Shown: positions 7,140 through 15,362 of the stretch, one piece after another
Position numbering within the stretch: position 1 is the first letter of the stretch
Layout: every line of letters starts with the position of its first letter
Source of the DNA: Chryseobacterium sp.
GTDB lineage: Bacteria; Bacteroidota; Bacteroidia; Flavobacteriales; Weeksellaceae
Assembly (NCBI GenBank): GCA_003248755.1
Contig: QFQW01000087.1
Coordinates: forward strand, 1 to 15,513
Direction: 5' to 3'
Length of the DNA: 15,513 nt
The notes under the pieces: model-generated
Databases searched by the model: none
Told to the model about the DNA's origin: nothing
The model's input: only the letters and a program-made list of their open reading frames with translations
Position numbers and translations under genes: made by a program

Positions 7140-9551
7140 TTAAACAACTGGCTCAAAATCGCCTTCATCAACTATAAAAAGAACTGGCTTTCCACTCTTA
7201 TCAATCTGTTTGGTTTGACGATAGGATTGACAGGATTTATGCTCATCCTGATGCATTGGAATGATGAAGAATCCTACGAAAAATGGAATCCGAAGAAGGA
7301 TAATATCTTTGCTTTCCAAACTTACAACAAAGCAGATAATTCTTACGGGAATAATATCTCTTATCCAATGGCGGAACGTGCTGTGAAAGTGATTCCTGAA
7401 GTTAAAGATTATGTGTTGTTCAATGGCTCGGGAATGGGTTATAAAATGACCACAAAAGCCAAGACGGTTTATCAGCAGGACGGGATGTCTGCCTCTGAAA
7501 GCTTTTTCAATTTCTTTCCATTTAAATTGGTCTCCGGAAGTTATAAAGATGCTTTGAAAGGCGATAATGTAATGGCTATTTCCACAAAAGCGGCTAAAAA
7601 TCTTTTCGGGAAAACCAATGTTGCGGGAGAAACGGTGAAAATCAACAATAAAAGTTTCGTAGTTACTGCCGTTTATGAGCTTCCAAAAGGAAACAGTCAA
7701 ATCAATCCGGAATTTGTCATTACACCTTTTGAGCAGATGAAAGGCGACAAGGACCAATGGGGGAATTTCAATTACGGATGTTTCTTTATGCTGAAGCCAG
7801 GCACAGACCAGGAAGTGTTGCAACAAAAATTCTTAAAAGACATTTTCGAGTACAGAGCAAAGCTGAGCAACGAAGGAGCTGGTGTTACAGTCCAGAAATA
7901 TTTGGAATTGTATGGGCCGACAGGAAGTTTATTCACGCCTCTTGATAAGATAAAACTGCACTCCAAAGCGTCTTGGTTTGGCGTAGGAGATTTCAAAACG
8001 ATGATGATTCTGTTTACTCTTTCAGTTTTGATTGTGATTTTATCGGCCATTAATTTTATTAATCTTAAAACAGCTCAGGCTTCTCAACGTGCCAAAGAAA
8101 TAGGCGTAAGAAAAGCGATTGGAAGTACAAAATCGAAGCTGGTCCTTCAGTTTTTATTGGAAACTTTTTTGATTTGTTTTGCGTCATATATTTTGGCTTT
8201 GGCTTTAACCGAGATTCTGTTGCCAGGTTTCAATAAGTTCTACAATAAGGAAATCGTAATGAACGATTGTAATATTTACTTCTATTCATTTGCGATGGTA
8301 TTGGCAGTTACATTGATTTCAGGTTTGATTCCGGCAACTTATTTGGCCAATTTCAAAGCGATAGAAACCTTGAAAGGAAATTTCGCCAGAAGTAAACACG
8401 GCATTTGGCTGAGAAACGGGATTTTGACGTTGCAATTAATCATTTCGTCATTCTTTATCATTGGTGGTTTAATCGTGAATTCGCAAGTGAAATATATGAT
8501 GGACAAAGACTTGGGTTACAATGGGAAACAAATCCTATTGATTAACTTCAGTGAGAATGTTGAAAAACCCTGGCTGAAATACGAACGCATCAAAAACGAA
8601 ATGAAGAAAATCCAGGGTGTGGATGCCGTTTCTTACGGAGAGGCAGTTCCAGGAAGCGGCAGATTCAGCAATTCCAATATAGATTATATGGACAAAAGCA
8701 TCTTTGCTCAGCATGGCTCTATGGATTACAATTATCTCCAGTTTATGGGAGTTAAATTAAAAAAAGGGCGCTGGCTGAATCCAAACCTTGCGTCTGATAC
8801 AATGACCAATGTTTTAGTGAATGAAGCTTTTGTGAAAAAATTTGGCTGGACAGATGACCAGGCTTTAAAAAATGAATTTCGTCCGGGATTTGATTATAAA
8901 CCGTATCATATTGTCGGGATTGTAAAAGATTTCAATATCCTGAATCCGCGCAGAGCAGTAGAGCCAATCATCTTTTTCCATTACAGGGAAACGGAATGGA
9001 AACGATATAATGTTTATAACATTCAGTTGAAATTAAAAGCAGATGATATCGACGGAACTTTGAAAAGAATCAAAGCTTATTGGCAAAATAATGTGGAACC
9101 GGGTTATCCTTTTGATTATTTTTTCATTGATAAAAAGTTTGCACAGAGTTTCGAGAAATACCAGAAACAACAGACGTTGTTCACTATTCTTAATGCTATG
9201 GTTTTGATGGTTGCTTTGTTAGGATTATTTGCATTGTCTTCATTGATGATTGAACAGAAACTGAAAGATGTCGCTATCAGAAAAACTTTGGGCGCATCAG
9301 ACGGAATTTTAATTGTTGGATTGACAAAACAATTCCTCTGGATTACGTTCATTGCAGTTTTAATCAGTATTCCAATCAGTTATTATCTGATGAATGAGTG
9401 GCTGAAAGATTTCGCTTACAGAATCGATATGCCGGTTTTCCCATTCGTCCTTAGTTTGATTTCATTATTGGTTCTGACTTTCGCCGTTGTGAGCATCAAA
9501 GCTTACCAAGCGACAAAAGTGAATCTTGTGAAATATCTGAAATACGAGTAA
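7137..9551 (+). CDS. ABC transporter permease, double FtsX/MacB-type (paralogue 2 of 3)
   Basis: Same length (804 residues) and same layout as the preceding permease: eight predicted membrane helices at nearly identical positions, two large periplasmic domains, and coupling motifs EIGVRKAIGST and KDVAIRKTLGAS. It is plainly a tandem duplicate. The first 57 residues, the membrane bundles and the last 100 residues are almost identical to paralogue 1. The periplasmic parts differ more, for example around residues 58-120 and 225-255, and the second periplasmic domain begins NFSENVEKPW in place of NFNEFNNGKPW. This pattern suggests the same ATPase and membrane mechanism with a different ligand or partner surface. 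The spacer to paralogue 1 is 75 nt and carries a REP-like element and the shared leader repeat. The stop codon is followed 18 nt later by the serine hydrolase gene. Confidence 0.9.
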   Translation: MLNNWLKIAFINYKKNWLSTLINLFGLTIGLTGFMLILMHWNDEESYEKWNPKKDNIFAFQTYNKADNSYGNNISYPMAERAVKVIPEVKDYVLFNGSGMGYKMTTKAKTVYQQDGMSASESFFNFFPFKLVSGSYKDALKGDNVMAISTKAAKNLFGKTNVAGETVKINNKSFVVTAVYELPKGNSQINPEFVITPFEQMKGDKDQWGNFNYGCFFMLKPGTDQEVLQQKFLKDIFEYRAKLSNEGAGVTVQKYLELYGPTGSLFTPLDKIKLHSKASWFGVGDFKTMMILFTLSVLIVILSAINFINLKTAQASQRAKEIGVRKAIGSTKSKLVLQFLLETFLICFASYILALALTEILLPGFNKFYNKEIVMNDCNIYFYSFAMVLAVTLISGLIPATYLANFKAIETLKGNFARSKHGIWLRNGILTLQLIISSFFIIGGLIVNSQVKYMMDKDLGYNGKQILLINFSENVEKPWLKYERIKNEMKKIQGVDAVSYGEAVPGSGRFSNSNIDYMDKSIFAQHGSMDYNYLQFMGVKLKKGRWLNPNLASDTMTNVLVNEAFVKKFGWTDDQALKNEFRPGFDYKPYHIVGIVKDFNILNPRRAVEPIIFFHYRETEWKRYNVYNIQLKLKADDIDGTLKRIKAYWQNNVEPGYPFDYFFIDKKFAQSFEKYQKQQTLFTILNAMVLMVALLGLFALSSLMIEQKLKDVAIRKTLGASDGILIVGLTKQFLWITFIAVLISIPISYYLMNEWLKDFAYRIDMPVFPFVLSLISLLVLTFAVVSIKAYQATKVNLVKYLKYE

Positions 9552-9569
9552 AATTTAGAATCCCTTTTT

Positions 9570-11162
9570 ATGAAATACATTTTAATTGCAATATTTTTTA
9601 TGTTCGGAATTGGTACAGTCTATTCTCAAAATAGCAAGAAAATAGACGAATTACTTTCAACATACGAAAGCATCAACCAGTTTAACGGCTCTGTCCTGAT
9701 TGCGAAAAAAGGAAAAATCATTTTCGAAAAAAGCTATGGTTATAGAAATGCGGAAAAAGGAGAAAAGAACACAAACAACAGTCAGTACAAAATTTTTTCT
9801 ACTACAAAAATGTTTACTGCAACTGTAATTCTAAAATTAGTGGAGCAGGGAAAACTTTCTTTGGATGATAAGCTTTCAAAATATTATTCCAATTTCCCAA
9901 ATGGAGACAGTATTACTTTAAAAAATATGCTTTCGCATACGTCGGGAATACCCGAAACAGACGACTCAGAAAATACCAAAAATGAAGAAACATTTTTAAA
10001 ATATATTATTCAAAAAAAAATGGATTTCTTACCTGGCAAAAGTTGGGGTTATTCCAATTCCAATTATTATTTGTTAGGATATATTATCAAGAAAGTAACA
10101 GGATTGGAATATGATAAAGCCATTGAAGAATTTATATTGAAACCCTTAAAAATGAGTGCAAGCGGATTCCACTTTAATGAACTGAAAAGTGAGAATAAGG
10201 CTGTGGGATATGAATTTATTGATGGAAAGAATTCCAATAGAGCGTTACTTTTCAAAACAGACCATCCTTTTGCGGCGGGAGCAATGTACTCTACCGTTGA
10301 AGATTTGTACAAATTCGGTGAAGCTTTATATGGAGGCAAAATTATCAGTAAACAAATGCTGGAGACAATGTACACACCATATCTTAATGACCATTATGGT
10401 CTCGCGCAGGAAATCTACAAAACTCCAAATTCTGATATCGTTCAAGTTGGACACGGTGGCGGCGGTCCGGGTTACAAATGCAGATTTGTAAGGGATTTGA
10501 AAAATGATATTACCATTATAATATTAATCAATTCCGAGATGATATCAGGAAAGGCAGCGGATAATCTAACAGACATTATTTACAATAGACCGTACACGAC
10601 AATAAGTAAGACCAAAATAAACAGAATAGATTTACAAAAATTACAGGGCATCTATTCTTTCGAATCAGAAAACTATTATATCAATGTCATTAATGAAACA
10701 ATGGTTTTTAATGGAGGTGGAATCCCAAGAATGCCATTAACTCCAATTTCTAAAACAGATTATAAGCTTTTCGAAAATTTTGATTTAAGATTCAATGCAG
10801 ATGACACAGTTACGATAACTAATGCTCAAGGCTCAAAAACCATTAAAAAGATGTCGGATGTGTTTCCTTGGGGAATCATAGGAACGGCAACGCCAAGTGG
10901 TTGGGATGGGAAAGATATTGTTTTAGAGACTCAAAAAAGCAATCCTGATTTTTACTATCTCAAGAATTATAAATTGAAAGCAGGAGATTTAAGATTTCGT
11001 TTGAATAATGACTGGGCGAATAGTTTAGGACTCAATAGTGATGATGAAAGTATTTGTTATGATGGTTATAATATATTGATTAAAGAAGATGGGCTTTATG
11101 ATATTGTATTGGATATGAGCATTAAATCTAAACCCCAATATTCAATTAAAAAAGTAAACTAA
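9570..11162 (+). CDS. Secreted serine hydrolase, class C beta-lactamase/PBP-like family
   Basis: A 530-residue exported protein with a signal peptide (hydrophobic 3-16, cleavage near VYSQ, residue 20). Active-site motifs of the beta-lactamase-related serine hydrolase family are present in order: S77-T-T-K80 (nucleophile and lysine) in IFSTTKMFTA, Y161-S-N163 in WGYSNSNYYLLG, and H295-G-G in VGHGGGGPGY, the counterpart of the KTG box. Other family marks are LLSHTSGIPE (121-130) and FLPGKSWGYSN. After about residue 350 come two beta-rich regions like the lipocalin-type tails often attached to such enzymes (LQGIYSFESENYYINV). Known members include D-aminopeptidases, esterases and penicillin-binding carboxypeptidases. 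True antibiotic hydrolysis is not indicated. It sits between permeases 2 and 3, 18 nt after one and 7 nt before the other, so co-expression is very likely. It is AT-richer than permease 2. Confidence 0.85.
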   Translation: MKYILIAIFFMFGIGTVYSQNSKKIDELLSTYESINQFNGSVLIAKKGKIIFEKSYGYRNAEKGEKNTNNSQYKIFSTTKMFTATVILKLVEQGKLSLDDKLSKYYSNFPNGDSITLKNMLSHTSGIPETDDSENTKNEETFLKYIIQKKMDFLPGKSWGYSNSNYYLLGYIIKKVTGLEYDKAIEEFILKPLKMSASGFHFNELKSENKAVGYEFIDGKNSNRALLFKTDHPFAAGAMYSTVEDLYKFGEALYGGKIISKQMLETMYTPYLNDHYGLAQEIYKTPNSDIVQVGHGGGGPGYKCRFVRDLKNDITIIILINSEMISGKAADNLTDIIYNRPYTTISKTKINRIDLQKLQGIYSFESENYYINVINETMVFNGGGIPRMPLTPISKTDYKLFENFDLRFNADDTVTITNAQGSKTIKKMSDVFPWGIIGTATPSGWDGKDIVLETQKSNPDFYYLKNYKLKAGDLRFRLNNDWANSLGLNSDDESICYDGYNILIKEDGLYDIVLDMSIKSKPQYSIKKVN

Positions 11163-11169
11163 TAATCAC

Positions 11170-13608
11170 ATGTTAAAAAACTGGCTCAAAATAGCATTTA
11201 TCAATTACAGAAAAAACTGGCTTTCCACAATCATCAATATTTTGGGATTGAGTGTTGGGCTGTGTGTTTTCTTATTGATTTTCATTCATTGGCAGGATGA
11301 AAAATCCTACGAACAACATAATCCGAATAAGGACAATATCTATCTAGTAGAAAATAAAAATGAAGATTTTGGAACAATGGTCGTTTCCAGTTATCCGGAA
11401 TTGACGGTTTCCAAAGAAAAATTTTCAGAGATAGAAGATTATACTATTGCTAATATTTGGAGTGGTTACAAAACCCGTTTGATGGCGGGTGATAAATCTG
11501 CTTTTGTAACATCTTGTCGTGCATCAGATTCTGTTTTCGATTTTTTTCCATTCGAGAAAGTAGCGGGAAGCTTTAAAAACGCCATCAGTGATAAGTCGAA
11601 AATGGCAATATCAGAAGAAACGGCTAAAACACTTTTTGGAGATGAATATAAAAACTGTGTTGGGAAAACGGTGATTCTGGATGAGCCTAATACGAAACCA
11701 ATTGTTGTGACAGCTGTTTACAAAAATCCTGAATCAAATAGTGTCTTAAAGCCAGGATTCATAATGCGAAATCAAGGTTTAGAAGGAAATGGTAACTCTA
11801 ATACACAGTGGACAAATTATAGCTACGTTGGCTATTTCAAACTAAAACCGGGAACTGATGTTAAGAATCTGGAGAAAAAATTGTCCGATTTGATGGCTGA
11901 GCAGGAAAAAATTGCAACGGAAAGTTGGGGCGAAAAATATGATGCGACGAAGAAGGCAGAAGTTTTCCTAACTCCAATCAGCAAAATGAAATTGGATGCT
12001 AAAAGTGAGGGTGTAAGCAAAGGAGATAAGAAATCGATAATGATTTTATTGAGTTTATCTGCGTTGATTTTGTTATTGTCAGGAATCAATTTGATTAATC
12101 TTAAAACAGCGCAGGCGTCTCAAAGAGCAAAAGAAGTTGGTGTGAGAAAAGTGGTTGGAAGTACAAAATCAAGATTGGTTTTACAGTTCTTACTGGAAAC
12201 TTTTATGATTTGTTTCGTAGCATATATTGTTGCTTTTGCAATGGTGGAGTTCCTGCTTCCTGATTATAACAAATTCCTTAACAAAGAAATTAAATTAAAT
12301 GATTCCAAACTGTTTATTTATACGGGATTGTTATTAATTGTTTTTTCATTAATCTCAGGATTGATTCCTGCACTTTATTTGTCAAATTTTAAGCCTATTA
12401 ATACTTTGAAAGGTAATTTCGCAAGAAGCAAAAGTGGTGTTTGGTTAAGGAATTCTATTCTGACTTTGCAGTTGATTATTTCATCGTTTTTCATCATTTG
12501 TTCCTTGATTATTCATACTCAAGTGAGTTATATGATGAACAAAGATTTGGGATTCAAAGGTAATCAGGTAGTTAATATTCAATTCAAAAAAACTGATTGG
12601 CAAAATGATTATAATTCAAAAAAATATATCCGACTGAAAAATGAAATTTCAAAAATCGAAGGCGTAGAAGATATAACAGGTTCTGTCAATTCTATAGGAT
12701 TAGGACTTGCAAATGCCTCAAGTGTGAAAAATGCTTTGGATACAACAAAATCTATTCCTAATGTATTGGTTGGAGGAATAGATTATAACTATTTCAAATT
12801 TTACAAAATGAAATTCGTTTCTGGTCGTGATATCGAGTTGCGTTTTGCTTCTGACACCATTTCCGGAACTATTGCTAACGAATCTTTCATCAAAAAAATG
12901 GGTTGGAACAAAAATCAGGCACTTGGAAAAGAAGTTTATCCTGGTTGGGAGCGGAAAAAAAAGTATAAAATCCTTGGTGTTGTCAAAGATTTCTACATCA
13001 ATGGTGTTGATAAACCAGTTGAGCCAATGCTATTTTTCAATTATGACAGAAACTGGGCAAAAAACAATATGAACAACCTGCAGATAAAAATCTCTAAAAA
13101 CGATATCAACGGAACGTTGGAACGTATCAAAGAATTTTGGACAACCAAAGCAGAACCAGGCTATCCTTATGATTATCAATTTGTTGATAAACAGTTCGCC
13201 AAAACCTTCGAGAAGTTCCAGAAACAGCAAACCTTGTTTACTACTTTGAATGTTGTGGTTTTGGTCATTGCATTACTTGGATTATTTGCTTTGTCATCAT
13301 TATTAATAGAGCAAAAACTGAAAGACGTTGCTATCAAAAAAACTTTAGGCGCGGACGAAAAAACAATTGTCTGGGATTTGACTAAAAGGTTTTTGCTGAT
13401 TTGTGTCATTGCCGTTTTCATCAGTATTCCATTCGGCTATTATGCGATGAATGAATGGCTGAAAGATTTCGCTTACCGAATCGATATGCCGGTTTGGCCT
13501 TATGTTTTGAGTTTGTTTTTATTATTGATTCTAACTTTTGTAGTCGTAAGTTTCAAAGCTTATCGTGCAACCAAAATCAATCTTGTCAAATATCTGAAAT
13601 ACGAATAA
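11170..13608 (+). CDS. ABC transporter permease, double FtsX/MacB-type (paralogue 3 of 3, diverged)
   Basis: An 812-residue member of the same permease group, clearly more distant than paralogues 1 and 2 are from each other. Predicted helices lie near 20-40, 288-310, 339-362, 381-403, 429-449, 683-705, 734-755 and 771-791. Coupling motifs are EVGVRKVVGST and KDVAIKKTLGA; the second has Lys in place of the Arg seen in both other copies. The N-terminal start (MLKNWLKIAF), the helix around RNSILTLQLIISSFF and the C-terminus (NEWLKDFAYRIDMP, NLVKYLKYE) are strongly conserved. Both periplasmic domains are largely rewritten and contain small insertions, for example ENKNEDFGTM near 61-70 and KKTDWQNDYN near 473-482. 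It starts only 7 nt after the serine hydrolase gene, suggesting coupled translation, and is followed by the TolC-family gene after an AT-rich inverted-repeat spacer. Confidence 0.9.
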   Translation: MLKNWLKIAFINYRKNWLSTIINILGLSVGLCVFLLIFIHWQDEKSYEQHNPNKDNIYLVENKNEDFGTMVVSSYPELTVSKEKFSEIEDYTIANIWSGYKTRLMAGDKSAFVTSCRASDSVFDFFPFEKVAGSFKNAISDKSKMAISEETAKTLFGDEYKNCVGKTVILDEPNTKPIVVTAVYKNPESNSVLKPGFIMRNQGLEGNGNSNTQWTNYSYVGYFKLKPGTDVKNLEKKLSDLMAEQEKIATESWGEKYDATKKAEVFLTPISKMKLDAKSEGVSKGDKKSIMILLSLSALILLLSGINLINLKTAQASQRAKEVGVRKVVGSTKSRLVLQFLLETFMICFVAYIVAFAMVEFLLPDYNKFLNKEIKLNDSKLFIYTGLLLIVFSLISGLIPALYLSNFKPINTLKGNFARSKSGVWLRNSILTLQLIISSFFIICSLIIHTQVSYMMNKDLGFKGNQVVNIQFKKTDWQNDYNSKKYIRLKNEISKIEGVEDITGSVNSIGLGLANASSVKNALDTTKSIPNVLVGGIDYNYFKFYKMKFVSGRDIELRFASDTISGTIANESFIKKMGWNKNQALGKEVYPGWERKKKYKILGVVKDFYINGVDKPVEPMLFFNYDRNWAKNNMNNLQIKISKNDINGTLERIKEFWTTKAEPGYPYDYQFVDKQFAKTFEKFQKQQTLFTTLNVVVLVIALLGLFALSSLLIEQKLKDVAIKKTLGADEKTIVWDLTKRFLLICVIAVFISIPFGYYAMNEWLKDFAYRIDMPVWPYVLSLFLLLILTFVVVSFKAYRATKINLVKYLKYE

Positions 13609-13663
13609 TAATTATTAATGGTTAATTGTCAATTACTAATTAACCATTCACAATTAATAATTA
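13609..13663. repeat. AT-rich nested inverted repeats in the spacer before the TolC-family gene
   Basis: An 11-bp perfect inverted repeat pairs 13617-13627 (AATGGTTAATT) with 13638-13648. An outer 10-bp repeat pairs 13609-13618 (TAATTATTAA) with 13654-13663. Together they can form one long hairpin with an unpaired bulge on the right side, filling nearly the whole 61-nt spacer. The right part overlaps the leader repeat shared with permease 2. No T-tract follows the stem, so readthrough into the TolC-family gene is expected. It may be an interspersed repeat or may partly hide the start region of the TolC-family gene. Confidence 0.6.
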
Positions 13664-13672
13664 ATCATTATG
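13642..13672 (+). repeat. Leader repeat copy B, running into the start codon of the TolC-family gene
   Basis: Second copy of the 31-nt element at 7109-7139, with 29 of 31 bases identical, ending in the ATG at 13670-13672. Here its left part doubles as the right arm of an inverted repeat, which copy A does not have, so copy B may have been the folded original or may have gained the hairpin later. Confidence 0.7.
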
Positions 13673-14959
13673 AAAAAATTACTCTTCATACTACTAATCA
13701 ATCTTCTTCCCGCTCAGCAGAGTTGGACGCTCAAACAATGTCTGGATTATGCTTCAGCCAATCATCCATTGGTAAAACAATCTACGGTTAATATTCAGAA
13801 AAATGAAAGACAGATTTCTGCCGCAAAAGGAATGCTGTTGCCGTCTGTGGATGCTGGAGTCAATCACAATTATAATTTCGGAAACGGAATCAATCAGCAG
13901 AATAACCAGCGTGAAGCCATCAATACGCAAACCGATAATCTCTACGCACAAGCCAATTGGGAACTGATGAACTGGCGGAATTACCTCAATATTTCTTTGT
14001 CCAAAATCAATAGGGAAAGCTCGACTTTCAAAATGAAACAGGCTCAGAATGAAGTTAAACTGAATGTCATTCAGATGTTTTTCACTTATCAGAACAGCAA
14101 AAGCTGGCTCGAGGTTTTAGAAACACAGCTTTCCGGAATTGAAGACCAGATTAAAAGGACTGAGAAAGAAGTCGAAATCGGGAACCGCCCGAAAAGTGAC
14201 ATTTACGATATCAAAGCCAACCTTGGAACAATGCAGGAACAGTGGGTTTCTGCGAAAAATCAGCGTGACCTTTCAAAGATTAATTTGCTCAATGCATTGG
14301 CAATTACAAAAGATACTTTGAATTTCAAAATGACTGAAGAAAATTTGGCTGATTCCAATTTCAACGATGCTAATTTTATCCAAAATCTTCTGGAAAAAAA
14401 TCCTGCTTATCAAACGACTCTTGCAGAAATCAAAGCCCAGCAGAAAAGTGTAGAGGTTGCAAAATCTGCTTATCTGCCAACATTGAACGGTTCTTACATT
14501 TGGTCAAGTTTTTACAACAAAGTGTTGGGACAACCTGCTCCAGCCAATTTCTCTGACCAAATTAAAACCAACAAAAACCAACAATTGGCTTTCGGACTCA
14601 ATATCCCGATTTTCAACAAATTACAAGTGAAAAACAATGTCGAGATTGCCAAGCTGAACGTCATCAATTCCAATTACGATAAAGACATTGTCATCAATAA
14701 TTTGACTCAAAGTATCAATTCTATCAAAGCACAATTCCTGAATGCCCAGGAAAAATATAATCTTTTGGAAGCCAATTTCGAAAACCAAAAATTATCATTC
14801 CAGAAATCCGAAGAAAAGTACAAAGAAGGATTAATGGATGCCTATACATTTTTCGTAGTAAGGAACAACTGGCTTCAGGCGAATTATAACTTGATTAACA
14901 GTAAAAATGACGTTGTCCAGCAGACAGAACTGCTCAAAGTTTTTGAAGCTGGCTTATAA
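13670..14959 (+). CDS. TolC-family outer membrane efflux protein
   Basis: A 429-residue outer membrane channel subunit. It has a short signal peptide (KKLLFILLINLLPA, then QQ). The mature start WTLKQCLDYASANHPLVKQ is the classic opening of the outer membrane efflux protein (OEP) family, followed by the first long helical repeat and a beta segment (LLPSVDAGVNHNYNFGN). The second repeat starts near residue 244 (NPAYQTTLAEIKAQQ) and includes AYLPTLNGSY and, from residue 308, FGLNIPIFNKLQVKNN, again typical. The C-terminal helices carry KYKEGLMDAYTFFVVRNNWLQA, where the family usually reads 'Y..G..s..d.l.arn.ll.A'. Length is normal. As the last gene of the run it would provide the exit duct for the permease system. 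The adaptor protein needed between inner and outer membrane is not seen in this window. Confidence 0.92.
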   Translation: MKKLLFILLINLLPAQQSWTLKQCLDYASANHPLVKQSTVNIQKNERQISAAKGMLLPSVDAGVNHNYNFGNGINQQNNQREAINTQTDNLYAQANWELMNWRNYLNISLSKINRESSTFKMKQAQNEVKLNVIQMFFTYQNSKSWLEVLETQLSGIEDQIKRTEKEVEIGNRPKSDIYDIKANLGTMQEQWVSAKNQRDLSKINLLNALAITKDTLNFKMTEENLADSNFNDANFIQNLLEKNPAYQTTLAEIKAQQKSVEVAKSAYLPTLNGSYIWSSFYNKVLGQPAPANFSDQIKTNKNQQLAFGLNIPIFNKLQVKNNVEIAKLNVINSNYDKDIVINNLTQSINSIKAQFLNAQEKYNLLEANFENQKLSFQKSEEKYKEGLMDAYTFFVVRNNWLQANYNLINSKNDVVQQTELLKVFEAGL

Positions 14960-14975
14960 CATTTAGATTCACAAT

Positions 14976-15000
14976 GTCAGTCTGAGCGGAGTCGAAGACT
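14976..15000. repeat. REP-like sequence ending in a GAA-loop mini-hairpin
   Basis: The stretch reads CAGTCTGAGCGGAGTCGAAG followed by ACT. AGTCT at 14979-14983 can pair with AGACT at 14996-15000. Alternatively AGTC at 14990-14993 pairs with GACT at 14997-15000 around GAA, echoing the GAA loops at 7064-7107. I recall this wording as a frequent intergenic repeat in Flavobacteriia; a genome search would be needed to count it. Confidence 0.5.
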
Positions 15001-15034
15001 TTCATCAAAAAATTCTTATTATTATTTTCTTATG

Positions 15035-15075
15035 AATCCTTCCGAAGACTCACACTTTGGAGGGATTTTTTATTT
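15035..15075 (+). terminator. Intrinsic terminator of the exporter operon
   Basis: A 13-bp uninterrupted stem pairs 15035-15047 (AATCCTTCCGAAG) with 15055-15067 (CTTTGGAGGGATT), including two G-U pairs, around the 7-nt loop ACTCACA. The right arm runs straight into a T-rich tract (TTTTTTATTTT). It lies about 75 nt after the TolC-family stop codon. The reverse strand has no T-tract after the stem, so it should act only on + strand transcription. Confidence 0.85.
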
Positions 15076-15119
15076 TACTCATTTTGGGCACCTATTTCCA
15101 CCTTCCACTCCCGCTTTTT

Positions 15120-15149
15120 TTTGTCATTGCGAACAAAGTGAAGCAATCT
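15120..15149. repeat. GTCATTGCGA-type interspersed repeat
   Basis: The sequence GTCATTGCGAACAAAGTGAA followed by GCAATC has 5-bp terminal complementarity (ATTGC 15126-15130 with GCAAT 15143-15147). It resembles the short dispersed element beginning GTCATTGCGAG that I recall from many bacterial genomes. It lies directly after a T run. Confidence 0.5.
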
Positions 15150-15195
15150 GATAGAACTTTTGTACAATCGCAATAACAGAAATAGAGCTCCGTTC

Positions 15196-15362
15196 AAACC
15201 TAACGAAGTGGTTCATCGATTCCATAAAATAAATTATAAAGACGAGATAAGTCGGGGCGCAGATTCGACATCAATACAACAATTATCCTAAAACACAATT
15301 TTGTCATTCCGTAGGAATCTAGACTGTTGAGATTGACTTCGTCGAACCACTTCGTTAGGTTT
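15196..15362. repeat. Perfect 19-bp inverted repeat pair, arms far apart
   Basis: 15196-15214 (AAACCTAACGAAGTGGTTC) is the exact reverse complement of 15344-15362. The arms are separated by 129 nt. The right arm overlaps by 2 bases the right arm of a second inverted repeat (15361-15378). The spacing is long for a simple hairpin, so two oppositely oriented copies of one repeat is the simpler reading. Confidence 0.7.

Noticed and set aside
7140..7826. A 228-codon open frame on the minus strand opposite the start of permease 2
   Set aside because: It lies wholly inside a clear permease gene, its translation has no recognisable motif, and no matching frame of that length lies opposite permease 1 or permease 3.
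9570..11162. Antibiotic resistance beta-lactamase
   Set aside because: The motifs fit the broad class C-related serine hydrolase family with a long C-terminal extension; such proteins are usually peptidases or esterases, and nothing here points specifically to beta-lactam hydrolysis.
13609..13663. Possible terminator between permease 3 and the TolC-family gene
   Set aside because: The stem is almost pure A/T and lacks a following T run, and it overlaps the start region of the next gene.
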